Origin: Rhodanobacteraceae bacterium
GTDB taxonomy: Bacteria; Pseudomonadota; Gammaproteobacteria; Xanthomonadales; Rhodanobacteraceae
DNA length: 48,593 nucleotides
Direction: 5' to 3'
NCBI GenBank assembly: GCA_004299705.1
Contig: SCQS01000049.1
Coordinates: 1-48,593 of the forward strand
A model generated the notes under the pieces. That model was not told the origin of the DNA. It saw only the letters and a program-made list of their open reading frames with translations, and made no database searches. Shown here piece by piece: positions 1 through 7,873 of the stretch (position 1 is its first letter; each line of letters starts with the position of its first letter). Both the position numbers and the translations under genes were made by a program.

Positions 1-92
1 TCGTCGCGTGCATGCGCAAACTGCTGACCATCCTCAACGCCATGCTGCGTGATGGTGCGCACTGGAGTCCGCATGTAGCAAAAACCGCTTGA
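1..92 (+). CDS. IS110-family transposase, C-terminal fragment (cut by window edge)
   Basis: The first bases read in one open frame (codons from position 3) ending at TGA 90-92. They encode about 29 residues with the motif CMRKLLTILNAMLRD followed by a short polar tail. This Arg-Lys-Leu-Leu-x-Ile-Leu-Asn-Ala pattern is the usual extreme C-terminus of IS110/IS116/IS902 transposases (DEDD/RuvC-like N-terminal part, serine-containing C-terminal part). The catalytic portions lie outside the window, so intactness cannot be judged. A GC-rich double hairpin follows about 80 bp downstream. Confidence 0.8.
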   Translation, partial: VACMRKLLTILNAMLRDGAHWSPHVAKTA

Positions 93-173
93 CGTCGAAC
101 ACAGTTGCTTCGTTCCGAAGAGGGAGGCAGGAATCGGTCATCTTGCGCCGTGATCGCAGATTGCCTTGATCAC

Positions 174-210
174 CCCCCTTCCGCAGGAAGGGGGTCGCGC
201 CAAAGGCGCG
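174..210. repeat. Double hairpin (REP-like) between the IS110 end and the S53 peptidase gene
   Basis: Two consecutive perfect hairpins are visible. The first is CCCCCTTCC / GGAAGGGGG (174-182 and 186-194, loop GCA). The second is CGCGCC / GGCGCG (196-201 and 205-210, loop AAA). No T-run follows on either strand, so a classical intrinsic terminator is not clear. The region could still stop transcription converging from the peptidase gene (minus) and the transposase (plus). IS110 relatives are known to target REP-type palindromes, which would explain the neighbourhood. Confidence 0.55.
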
Positions 211-239
211 GGGGGATGCGATGCATGACTGCAACGACG

Positions 240-1871
240 TTACCGCCGTCCGCCACGACCGCCGCTTCTTGAGTTGGAAGGCTTCGGTTTCGCGGCCTTG
301 ACCGGTTTAGCAGGCTTCTTCGACGGGACCTTGCGACGTCGGCTCTGCGCCGGCTCACTACCCGTACCCGCGCCCGACAACGCCGCGAGCAACACCACGC
401 CATCCGGGCTGCCCCAGCCCGTGCACGCATCCCAGCCTGGACCCGCCTGATACGCACCGTTGTTGCCCTGGGTGATGTCGTGGAAGCCCTTGCCGTCGGT
501 CGCATACAACGCCGCATTGGCATGGCCCAGCGACTTGCCGAGTTGCTGGTTCAGGCGCGCGACCAATGCGGCCCACAACGGCGCGACGGCGCTGGTGCCG
601 CCCACGACTTCGCTCTGGCCATCCACCAGCACGTCGTAACCCGTCAACGGATCGGCGTTGCCGGCGACATCCGGCACGCCACGACCGACGAAGCCGCCCG
701 GCGCCTTGGGCACGTTCGCGTTCGCCTGCCACGGTGGCCGCGTGAACACCGTGCTGACGCCGCCGCCGGTGGCGCCCTCGCCCGCGGCGGTTTCATTCCA
801 CACCACTTCGCTGGTGATGGTGGTGCCGCTGGACAGCAACTTGGTGCCGCCGCAGGCCAGCGTCGATGCGCTCGAAGCCGGATAGTCCACGTGCGGCTGG
901 CCATCGCTCTCGCCGTCGCTTGAACCGCTGTCGCCCGCGGCCACGCTCACCGTGATGCCCAACGCGACGGCATCCTCCAGCGCCGTTTCCATCGCGTTGC
1001 GCGACGTCGCGCTCCAGCTGTCCTCGGGACCGCCCCAACTGATCGACATCACCGTGGCGAGCTGGCTGGTGCTGTGCGCGGCCTGCGCGATCGCGTCGTA
1101 GAAACCCTGGTCGGTGTTCGGGGCGAAATACACCAGGAACGTTGCCGCCGGCGCCAGTGCACCGGCGACCTCGATGTCCAGCATCACTTCCGCGTCCGCG
1201 CTGGAACCCGGCTGGTTGCTGCCGCCATCGACCGACACCGCGCTGACCTGAGGCGTCTTCAATCCAAGTCCACTGAAATACGTATCGAGGTCGGATTGCC
1301 GATAACCACCACCGAGTTCGAGGATCGCGATGGTCTGGCCGGTGCCGTCGCCGGCGGGAAAATTGTAGAGCTGTCCGATCTGCACGGGCGTGTAAGTTGC
1401 GGCCGGCTGTGCCCGCGCGATCATGAAATGCGGATGCGCGACCGGACGTCGATCCAGTCCCAGCACCGCGATCACAGCCGGACCCGGTAACGTCGGCTCC
1501 CGGTTGCAACCGATGAAGCTCGCGCCGCCCGGTGCCAACTCGTAGCGACCCAGCTTCACGCCGAACGCTTCCTGCAACGACCCCGCGTCGCCCCGCCAAT
1601 GCACGGTGCGACAGGCCATGTCGCAGGCCAGCTCCTGCATGCCATGTTGCCGGCCGAAAGCGCGTACGCGTTCCACATCGGCCGGGTCGGCACCGTACTG
1701 CGCGACAAATTCCGCACGCGGTATTCGGGGTACCGGCCGCGCCAACGGCTGCCGGCGGCGCAGCACCAACGTCACGTCTAGCGGTTCGTCGGGCGCGCAG
1801 GCGCCACAGTAACGCAACGTGGAAGGGAGTTGCCGGCGCATCGCCGGAGCGGTGTTCTGCAATTTGCGCAT
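240..1871 (-). CDS. S53 family serine-carboxyl peptidase (sedolisin/kumamolisin-like)
   Basis: A 543-residue sedolisin. Residues about 30-150 match the pro-kumamolisin activation domain and 160-500 the subtilisin-fold catalytic domain. The expected catalytic set is present: Glu228 and Asp232 in EVMLD, oxyanion Asp314 in AAGDSGS, and nucleophile Ser426 in GGTSAVAP. These enzymes cleave proteins at acidic pH after autocatalytic removal of the prosegment. There is no hydrophobic signal peptide at the start (MRKLQNTAPAMRRQ), so export would need another route or another start. The last 35 residues are a Lys/Arg/Pro/Ser-rich basic tail not typical of the family. It stands alone on the minus strand. 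Family assignment is secure; substrate and location are not known. Confidence 0.92.
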   Translation of the reverse strand: MRKLQNTAPAMRRQLPSTLRYCGACAPDEPLDVTLVLRRRQPLARPVPRIPRAEFVAQYGADPADVERVRAFGRQHGMQELACDMACRTVHWRGDAGSLQEAFGVKLGRYELAPGGASFIGCNREPTLPGPAVIAVLGLDRRPVAHPHFMIARAQPAATYTPVQIGQLYNFPAGDGTGQTIAILELGGGYRQSDLDTYFSGLGLKTPQVSAVSVDGGSNQPGSSADAEVMLDIEVAGALAPAATFLVYFAPNTDQGFYDAIAQAAHSTSQLATVMSISWGGPEDSWSATSRNAMETALEDAVALGITVSVAAGDSGSSDGESDGQPHVDYPASSASTLACGGTKLLSSGTTITSEVVWNETAAGEGATGGGVSTVFTRPPWQANANVPKAPGGFVGRGVPDVAGNADPLTGYDVLVDGQSEVVGGTSAVAPLWAALVARLNQQLGKSLGHANAALYATDGKGFHDITQGNNGAYQAGPGWDACTGWGSPDGVVLLAALSGAGTGSEPAQSRRRKVPSKKPAKPVKAAKPKPSNSRSGGRGGRR

Positions 1872-1992
1872 GTCGCTTCCCTCTTCAATTCGTGGAGGGG
1901 TCGCGGGCGAGCATGCACCGGCCAGCGTGATGACCGGGTTATGTTTGGCTGAACGTGGTCAGGCGCGGGTCAGGCAGCAAACCTCGGAACGA

Positions 1993-2502
1993 CTATTGCC
2001 CACCCACCCAGCCACGTTCCGCCGCGCGCATGAACTCGCCACACAACACCTCCATGCCCGCGCGGTCCGCATCGTCGAAACGCGCAAGTGACGGGCTGTC
2101 GACATCCCACACACCCAGCAGCGAGCCGTCCTTGCGCAGCAGCGGCACCACGATTTCCGAGCGTGAGGCGCTGTCGCAATAAACGTGGTTGGGGTGGGCG
2201 GCAACGTCGGCCACGACCTGAGTCGCGCGGGTTTCTGCGGCGATGCCGCACACGCCGCGACCCAGCGCGATGCGGATGCAGGCGGGCCTGCCCTGGAACG
2301 GGCCGACCACCAGCTCGTTGCCGTCGAACAGATAGAAGCCGCACCAGTTGATGTCGGGCAACGCGTGGTATGCCAGCGCCGCGAAATTGGCAGCGTTGGC
2401 GACGAGGCTTTGCTCGCCGTGCAGCAGGCCGCGCGCCTGCTGCGCGAGTTCGGCGTACAGCGTGGGTTTGTCGGTGGCGGTGATGGGTGCGGATTGGAAC
2501 AC
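1993..2502 (-). CDS. msrC: Free methionine-(R)-sulfoxide reductase (GAF domain, MsrC/YebR type)
   Basis: A single GAF-domain protein of about 169 residues that reduces free L-methionine-(R)-sulfoxide in the cytoplasm using thioredoxin. The family signature is clear: GRPACIRIALGRGVCG supplies two redox cysteines, and HVYCDSASRSEIVVPL supplies the third cysteine and the substrate loop; GVWDVDSP closes the domain. I chose the GTG at 2500-2502 because GAGGA lies 8 bases upstream and the encoded protein starts close to the conserved ITATDKPTLY segment. A second GTG at 2517 would add five residues but has no ribosome binding site. It is monocistronic on the minus strand, divergent from the TMEM175-bioD cluster. 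Confidence 0.9.
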   Translation of the reverse strand: MFQSAPITATDKPTLYAELAQQARGLLHGEQSLVANAANFAALAYHALPDINWCGFYLFDGNELVVGPFQGRPACIRIALGRGVCGIAAETRATQVVADVAAHPNHVYCDSASRSEIVVPLLRKDGSLLGVWDVDSPSLARFDDADRAGMEVLCGEFMRAAERGWVGGQ

Positions 2503-2605
2503 CTTGAGTGTCCTCACTTGGAGAGGTTTCAGTTGAGCGGCGCGCGGCTCGTGCTCTTGCGCGTCCGCTTGAACGAACAGTGTGGCCAGACGCTATTATC
2601 GCGCA

Positions 2606-3328
2606 ATGTCCGAAGCAGGCGTGCCCATCGGAATGGAAACCCGAGGCGAGCGCACCGAAAGCGCGCGCCTCGACAACTTCGTTGACAGCGCGTTTGCCTT
2701 CGCGATCACGCTGCTCATCATTTCAGGTGGCACGCTGCCGCGGAACATGCTGGCGTTGATGCATGCGCTGCGCGGCGTGCCCGCGTTCGCGGTTTGTTTC
2801 GCCGAGCTCGCTTGGTTCTGGCACGGCCACGTGCGCTGGCGCGACACGGCGCGGCTGACCGACCGCACCAGCCTGCTGTTGTCGTTGCTGCTGGTGTTTT
2901 TCGCGCTGATCTTCGTGTTTCCATTGCATCTGGTGTTCGCAGGGCTGTTCAATGGCCTCAGCGACGGTGTCCTGTCACCCGACTTCAGCTCGGCCGGCGA
3001 AAACGTTGCCAATGCGACGCGGGGACTCTTCATGTTCTACGGATTGTCGTTCGCATGCATGGCTGGCACGCTGGCGGCCCTGTATCGGCACGGTGTGCGG
3101 GCTGGCGCCTGCACGGACCGCGCGGATGTCGTCGCCTTGCGGGCGCGCGCGGTAATGTGGACTTTCTTTGCGTCGATCGGCGTACTGTCGATGTTGATTG
3201 CGCTGTTTCTGCCGTCCCGCAATGGCTGGTTCCAGGGCCTGCCCGGCCTCTGTTATTGCCTGCTTGGCTTGACCGGCGTGGTCCTCAACTTCTACAAACG
3301 ACGCTTCGAGGCCAAACTGCCACCATGA
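2606..3328 (+). CDS. TMEM175-family (DUF1211) integral membrane protein
   Basis: About 240 residues with six hydrophobic segments. The opening RLDNFVDSAFAFAITLLIIS matches the hallmark first helix of the TMEM175/DUF1211 family (R-x3-F-S/D-D-x-F/V-A-I-T-L). Bacterial members form potassium-permeable channels, usually as tetramers. Start codons are ambiguous: GTG 2582, ATG 2606 and ATG 2633 are in frame, none with a strong Shine-Dalgarno, and the homology begins just after the 2633 ATG. A TATTAT box at 2594-2599 just upstream hints at a promoter and a short leader. The stop overlaps the bioD start (ATGA), so the two are translationally coupled, though no functional link to biotin synthesis is known. 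Confidence 0.8.
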   Translation: MSEAGVPIGMETRGERTESARLDNFVDSAFAFAITLLIISGGTLPRNMLALMHALRGVPAFAVCFAELAWFWHGHVRWRDTARLTDRTSLLLSLLLVFFALIFVFPLHLVFAGLFNGLSDGVLSPDFSSAGENVANATRGLFMFYGLSFACMAGTLAALYRHGVRAGACTDRADVVALRARAVMWTFFASIGVLSMLIALFLPSRNGWFQGLPGLCYCLLGLTGVVLNFYKRRFEAKLPP

Positions 3329-4026
3329 AACCCAAAGGCGTGTTCATCGCCGGCACCGACACCGGCATCGGCAAGACCTTCGCGGCCTGCGCGCTGCTGC
3401 ACGCGCTGCGCGCGGCCAACCTGCGCGCGACCGGCATGAAACCGGTCGCAAGCGGCTGCGAGGAAACCCCCGAAGGCCTGCGCAACGACGATGCGCGGGC
3501 GCTGATCGCGGCCAGCGATCCCAAGCCCGAGCGCTACGAACACTGCAATCCGTTCGCGTTCGCGGCACCGGTGTCGCCGCACATCGCGGCGGCGGACATG
3601 GAAATGGAAGTCACCCTGCCACCGATCGAGGACGCCTACGACAGCATCGGCATGCTGCACGGCGACGCGATCGTGGTCGAAGGCGTGGGCGGCTGGTTGT
3701 CGCCAATTTCCGATTCCCTGCGCGCCAACGCGATCCCGCGGCATCTGCAACTGCCGGTGATCCTGGTGGTGGGCCTGAAACTCGGCTGCCTCAACCACGC
3801 CCAGCTCAGCGCGCGTGCGATCCGCGCCGACGGCTGCGAACTGCTGGGCTGGGTCGGCAACCGCATCGACCCGGATATGCTGCACCCCAAGGAAAATCTG
3901 GTGATGCTGAATCGCTCGCTGGCGGCGCCCTGCTTCGGCGTGCTGCCGCACGGCGTCACGCCGGTGTCCGCCGCGGCCAGCCTGCGCGACGCCGCCGACG
4001 CCATCCGCAACCTCACCCCGACATGA
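3325..4026 (+). CDS. bioD: ATP-dependent dethiobiotin synthetase
   Basis: 233 residues, the normal BioD length. It closes the ureido ring of 7,8-diaminopelargonate with CO2 and ATP to give dethiobiotin, the penultimate step of biotin synthesis in the cytoplasm. The N-terminal P-loop GTDTGIGKT (residues about 8-16) and KPVASGC are diagnostic; EGVGGWLSP is the second substrate/Mg loop. The ATG at 3325 overlaps the previous stop (ATGA) and the stop overlaps the next start (ATGA at 4023), so it is the middle gene of a tightly packed set. A longer reading frame upstream, reaching to 2794, only overlaps the TMEM175 gene and is not used. No other bio gene is in the window. Confidence 0.96.
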   Translation: MKPKGVFIAGTDTGIGKTFAACALLHALRAANLRATGMKPVASGCEETPEGLRNDDARALIAASDPKPERYEHCNPFAFAAPVSPHIAAADMEMEVTLPPIEDAYDSIGMLHGDAIVVEGVGGWLSPISDSLRANAIPRHLQLPVILVVGLKLGCLNHAQLSARAIRADGCELLGWVGNRIDPDMLHPKENLVMLNRSLAAPCFGVLPHGVTPVSAAASLRDAADAIRNLTPT

Positions 4027-4826
4027 CCTGCAAGGTCTGCGGCGGCGCCAGCGCAGCGTTCGGCGAACTGACCGTGCTGGGACGCCATCGCGCGCGTTAC
4101 CGGCGCTGCGAGGCCTGCGGCTACGTGTTCGTGGATGACCCCAACTGGCTGGATGAGGCCTATGCCGACCACGCGATCGCCGCGCTGGACACCGGCATCG
4201 TGGTGCGCAACCTGTGGCTGGCCGATGCGCTGGACGCACTGCTGCGCTGGCGCTTCCGCAATGTCCGCAGGGCATTGGACCACGGCGCCGGCACCGGACT
4301 GTTCGTGCGCCTGATGCGCGACCGCGGTTACGACTTCCGCTGGAGCGATCCGTACTGCGAGAACCTGTTCGCGCTGGGTTTCGAGGCCGACGAAGCACAG
4401 ACGTTCGACTTGGTGACCTGCTTCGAGGTGATCGAGCACCTGGTCGAACCGCTGCCGGTGTTCGAGCAACTCGCCGCGCGCGCGCCCATCCTGATCTTCT
4501 CCACCGAACTGCTGCCCGAACACGACAACCACCCCGGTGAATGGCACTACTACGCGCCCGCAACCGGCCAGCACGTCGGCTTCTTCACGCAGGCGAGCCT
4601 GCGCAAGCTGGCCGCGCGGCTGGGTCGGCACTTCGCCAGCGACGGGCGGATGCTGCACGCGTTCACCGCCGACCCGCTGGATCCGCGCTGGCTGCGACGG
4701 GTCGCGAAACAACGCCATGCGCGCTGGCTGCTGCGGCTGGCCCGCAGGCGCCCCACGTTGACCTGGCGCGACGGCGAAACCCTGGCGCGGCGCCTCGCCG
4801 AGCAGCAGGCCCGCCTCAACCCATGA
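4023..4826 (+). CDS. Class I SAM-dependent methyltransferase with N-terminal zinc ribbon
   Basis: 267 residues. Two CxxC pairs near the start (CKVC at residues 3-6 and CEAC about 26 residues later) form a probable zinc ribbon. A Rossmann methyltransferase core follows: ALDHGAGTGLFVRLM is the SAM-binding motif I, and DLVTCFEVIEHLVEPLPVFE carries the post-motif II/Methyltransf_23 signature. This architecture is common in cell-surface sugar or small-molecule methyltransferases, but the substrate cannot be read from the sequence. The ATG at 4023 overlaps the bioD stop. It is not BioC by architecture: BioC lacks the ribbon, and the HVGFFTQASLRKLA segment fits generic Methyltransf_23 proteins. A role in biotin synthesis is therefore unlikely despite the neighbour. 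Confidence 0.85.
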   Translation: MTCKVCGGASAAFGELTVLGRHRARYRRCEACGYVFVDDPNWLDEAYADHAIAALDTGIVVRNLWLADALDALLRWRFRNVRRALDHGAGTGLFVRLMRDRGYDFRWSDPYCENLFALGFEADEAQTFDLVTCFEVIEHLVEPLPVFEQLAARAPILIFSTELLPEHDNHPGEWHYYAPATGQHVGFFTQASLRKLAARLGRHFASDGRMLHAFTADPLDPRWLRRVAKQRHARWLLRLARRRPTLTWRDGETLARRLAEQQARLNP

Positions 4827-4866
4827 CTTCGGTCATGGATGGAACCTTCACGGCATTCCCGGCATT

Positions 4867-5286
4867 ATGGTGGGCCACCCAGCCGGCACCGCCATGCGCG
4901 AAACCGGCATCAACCACGCCGCCCCGGAGTCCCACTTGAGCCAAGCCCAACGGTACTACCTGACGATCGCCAACCTCGCCGCCGCGCGCGGCCCGGACGC
5001 CGATCTGTCGTTCCAGGGTTCCTCCCCGCAAAGCTTCGCCGACGCGCTGCAGGAAGCCTTGCGCAAACCCATCCTGTTCGACCGCTGGAAGGCCAAGCAG
5101 CCCGACCCTGACGACGTCGATCCGTCGCTGGCGCCGGTCGATCCCGCCGCGACGGTCGCAGCGAAACTCGATGATCTGCACACCGATGTCGAGGTGGTCA
5201 CCACCTTGACCCACTTCGTGTTGCGCCATCGCCTGTTCATCCTGATCGGCCCCAACTGGCAGTTGCACGACGTGGCGGCCGCCTAG
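4867..5286 (+). CDS. Small conserved-looking hypothetical protein
   Basis: 139 residues, not recognised. The sequence is soluble with no signal peptide. It has a predicted helical N-terminal half (SQAQRYYLTIANLAAARG), an acidic proline-rich middle (QPDPDDVDPSLAPVDP) and a hydrophobic C-terminal helix (TLTHFVLRHRLFILIGP). It follows the methyltransferase by 40 bp and is probably co-transcribed. An alternative in-frame ATG at 4894 would shorten it by nine residues; neither start has a strong ribosome binding site. Its TAG stop is made from the target-site TA plus the first G of the adjacent foldback element. Removing the element restores TAA at the same place, so the protein itself is unaltered. 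Confidence 0.6.
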   Translation: MVGHPAGTAMRETGINHAAPESHLSQAQRYYLTIANLAAARGPDADLSFQGSSPQSFADALQEALRKPILFDRWKAKQPDPDDVDPSLAPVDPAATVAAKLDDLHTDVEVVTTLTHFVLRHRLFILIGPNWQLHDVAAA

Positions 5287-5553
5287 GGTCTGTCAACGCC
5301 ATACCACGTGGCCGCGCCGTCGGCCCTTTGCCCGCAGGGCAAGGAAGAACGAGGAAAATGTATGTCGATACATCGACGAGTGATGACGCAGCCATGTGGG
5401 CAAAGGGCCACGGCCCGAAGGGTTGCTCCGCAGCGGCCGCCATACGTCGGTGCGCGCCTTGACCATAGTCCCGCTATGGCGCTGCGGCGCGCGCCTCGTC
5501 TGGCAGCCGCTGCGAGAGCAACGCGGCTCACGTGGTATGGCGTTGACAGACCC
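5286..5553. mobile_element. 268-bp foldback MITE-like element with 25-bp terminal inverted repeats
   Basis: The ends are perfect inverted repeats of 25 bp: GGGTCTGTCAACGCCATACC... at 5286-5310 and its complement at 5529-5553. Both are flanked by TA (5284-5285 and 5554-5555), consistent with a TA target-site duplication. The interior is full of nested palindromes. GGCCCTTTGCCC (5322-5333) pairs with GGGCAAAGGGCC (5398-5409), CCATAG pairs with CTATGG around 5463-5478, and GTTGCTC...CAGCGGC (5422 onward) pairs with GCCGCTG...AGCAAC (ending 5522). No protein of transposase type is encoded, so it would need a transposase in trans. It sits in the stop codon of the upstream gene and ends 31 bp before the M3 peptidase start. 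Confidence 0.8.
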
Positions 5554-5584
5554 TAATCCCATTCGCTGTGGAAGGAGTCATCCG

Positions 5585-7783
5585 ATGCAAGGTTTCCGAA
5601 CCAAGGCCTTGGTGCTGGCCTGCTGCGCCCTCGTCGCCGGTGGCGCCGGCTTGAACGCCAACGCCGCCACCCCGGCCGCCCCCGGCGCAGCCACGCACGC
5701 CGACGTCAACGCGTCCAACCCGTTCTTCAAGCCGTCGACGCTGCCGTTCGGCGCGCCGGACTTCTCGAAAATCAAGGATTCCGACTACGTGCCCGCGATG
5801 GAAGAGGGCATGCGGCTGCAGATGCAGGAGATCGACAAGATCGCCAACAATCCCGCGTCGCCGACCTTCGAGAACACCATCGTCGCGATGGAAAAAACCG
5901 GCCAGATGCTGACCCGCGTGATGAACGTGTTCAGTCTGTACGCCGGCGCCGACACCAGCCCGACCATCGAGAAGATTTCCGAGCAGGAAGCGCCCAAGCT
6001 GGCGGCGCACCAGGACGCGATCTACCTCAACGCCAAGCTGTTCGACCGCATCGAGAAGATCTACGACCTGCGCGGCAAACTGAAGCTCGATCCGGAATCG
6101 CAGCGCCTGCTGGAACACGACCATCAGGAATTCGTGCTCAACGGCGCCAAGCTGTCCAAGCCCGACCAGGCCACGTTGAAGCACTACAACGAGCAGATTT
6201 CCACCCTCACCACCCAGTTCGGCAACAAGCTGATCGCCGCCGCCAAGGCCGGTGCGCTGGTGGTGGACAACAAGGCCGACCTCGCCGGCCTCACCCCCGC
6301 GCAGATCGATGCCGCCGCGCAGGCCGCCAAGGCGCGCGGGCTGACGGGCAAGTGGGTGATCCCACTGCAGAACACCACCCAGCAGCCCGACCTCGCGTTC
6401 CTCAAGAACCGCAAGATCCGCCACGAACTCTACGAGCACTCGTGGAACCGCGCCGAAAAGGGTGACGCCAACGACACCCGCGCGATCATCACCGAGATCG
6501 CGTACCTGCGCGCGCAGAAAGCCAAACTGCTGGGCTACCCCGACTTCGCCGCGTGGAAGCTGCAAGACCAGATGGCCAAGACCCCGGCCACGGTGATGAA
6601 CTTCCTCGATGCGCTGGTGCCGGCCGCCAAGGCGCGCGCCGCGGCCGAAGCCGCCGACCGCCAGCAGACGATCGACAAGGACCAGAAGGCGCTGGGCAAG
6701 CCTGCGTTCAAGCTGGAACCCTGGGATTGGGAGTACTACGGCCAGCAGGTGCAGAAAACCAAGTACGACATCGACCAGTCGCAGGTGAAGCCGTACTTCG
6801 AACTGCACAACGTGCTGGTCAACGGCGTGTTCTACGCCGCGCACCAGTTGTACGGCCTGACCTTCAAGCAGGTGAAGAACCTGCCGACCTGGAATCCCGA
6901 CGTACTGGTGTACGAGGTGTACGACGCCAACGGCAAGCCGCTGGGTCTGTTCTACGGCGACTATTTCAAGCGCGACAACAAGGCCGGCGGCGCCTGGATG
7001 AGCGACCTCGTGCATCCGAACACGCTGCTGCACCAGTCGCCGGTGATCTACAACGTCGCCAACTTCACCAAGCCCGCGCCGGGCCAGCCGGCGCTGCTGT
7101 CGATGGACGACGTGATCACGATGTTCCACGAGTTCGGCCACGCGCTGAACGCGTTCTTCTCCGACACCAAGTATCCCAGCCTGTCCGGCACCAACGAGCC
7201 GCGCGACTGGGTGGAGTTCCCCTCGCAGTTCAACGAACACTGGGCGACCTACCCCGAGGTGTTCAACCACTACGCGAAGAACTACAAGACCGGCGCGCCA
7301 ATGCCGAAGGCGCTGGTGGAGAAGCTGCAGAAGTCGCGCCTGTTCAACAAGGGCTACGACATGACCGAGCTGCTGGAAGCGGCGCTGCTCGACATGAACT
7401 GGAATTCGATGTCGCCCAGCCATCCGAAGGTGTCCGTGGCCGACGTCGACCAGTTCGAAACCAACGCGCTGAAATCCGACAACATCCTGGTGCCGTACGT
7501 GCCGCCGCGCTACCGTTCGACCTACTTCCTGCACATCTGGGGCAACGGCTACGCCGCCGGCTACTACGCCTACCTGTGGACGCAGATGCTGGCCGATGAC
7601 GCCTACGCCTGGTTCGGCGAACACGGCGGGCTCACGCGCGCCAACGGCGACCGTTTCCGCAAGATGATCCTGTCGCGCGGCAACACCGAGGACCTGGCCG
7701 AGCTGTACAAGGCCTGGCGCGGCCGTGCGCCCAACACCAACGCGATGAAGAAGGATCGCGGGCTGGAGCCGGAGAAGAACTGA
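5585..7783 (+). CDS. dcp: Secreted M3-family metallopeptidase (peptidyl-dipeptidase Dcp type)
   Basis: 732 residues beginning with a clear signal peptide (MQGFRTKALVLACCALVAGG, cleavage near ANA-ATP). The thimet/Dcp catalytic domain contains the zinc motif HEFGHAL (His515, Glu516, His519) and the third ligand Glu544 in WVEFPSQFNEHW. GLFYGDYFKRDNKAGGAWM and the C-terminal YAYLWTQMLADDAYAWF are further M3A hallmarks. Dcp removes C-terminal dipeptides from oligopeptides; the signal peptide places it in the periplasm. The start was chosen at 5585 because GGAAGGAGT lies 6 bases upstream. An open frame runs back to 5396 but only through the foldback element. Any native promoter must lie inside or upstream of that element, so the insertion may have altered expression. 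Confidence 0.93.
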   Translation: MQGFRTKALVLACCALVAGGAGLNANAATPAAPGAATHADVNASNPFFKPSTLPFGAPDFSKIKDSDYVPAMEEGMRLQMQEIDKIANNPASPTFENTIVAMEKTGQMLTRVMNVFSLYAGADTSPTIEKISEQEAPKLAAHQDAIYLNAKLFDRIEKIYDLRGKLKLDPESQRLLEHDHQEFVLNGAKLSKPDQATLKHYNEQISTLTTQFGNKLIAAAKAGALVVDNKADLAGLTPAQIDAAAQAAKARGLTGKWVIPLQNTTQQPDLAFLKNRKIRHELYEHSWNRAEKGDANDTRAIITEIAYLRAQKAKLLGYPDFAAWKLQDQMAKTPATVMNFLDALVPAAKARAAAEAADRQQTIDKDQKALGKPAFKLEPWDWEYYGQQVQKTKYDIDQSQVKPYFELHNVLVNGVFYAAHQLYGLTFKQVKNLPTWNPDVLVYEVYDANGKPLGLFYGDYFKRDNKAGGAWMSDLVHPNTLLHQSPVIYNVANFTKPAPGQPALLSMDDVITMFHEFGHALNAFFSDTKYPSLSGTNEPRDWVEFPSQFNEHWATYPEVFNHYAKNYKTGAPMPKALVEKLQKSRLFNKGYDMTELLEAALLDMNWNSMSPSHPKVSVADVDQFETNALKSDNILVPYVPPRYRSTYFLHIWGNGYAAGYYAYLWTQMLADDAYAWFGEHGGLTRANGDRFRKMILSRGNTEDLAELYKAWRGRAPNTNAMKKDRGLEPEKN

Positions 7784-7873
7784 CGGTTTCCGTTCGCAAC
7801 ATCGATACGCAACGGGCCGGCGCAAGCCGGCTCGTTTGCTTGCACACCCCGTCCGCATCGTAAGATCGCACGC

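Noticed and set aside
3292-4718. Long minus-strand frames opposite bioD and the methyltransferase
   Set aside because: Low-complexity Arg-rich or His/Val-rich translations, antisense to two confidently identified genes.
5396-5584. In-frame N-terminal extension of the M3 peptidase
   Set aside because: It runs through the foldback element; the signal peptide and the GGAAGGAGT site place the start at 5585.
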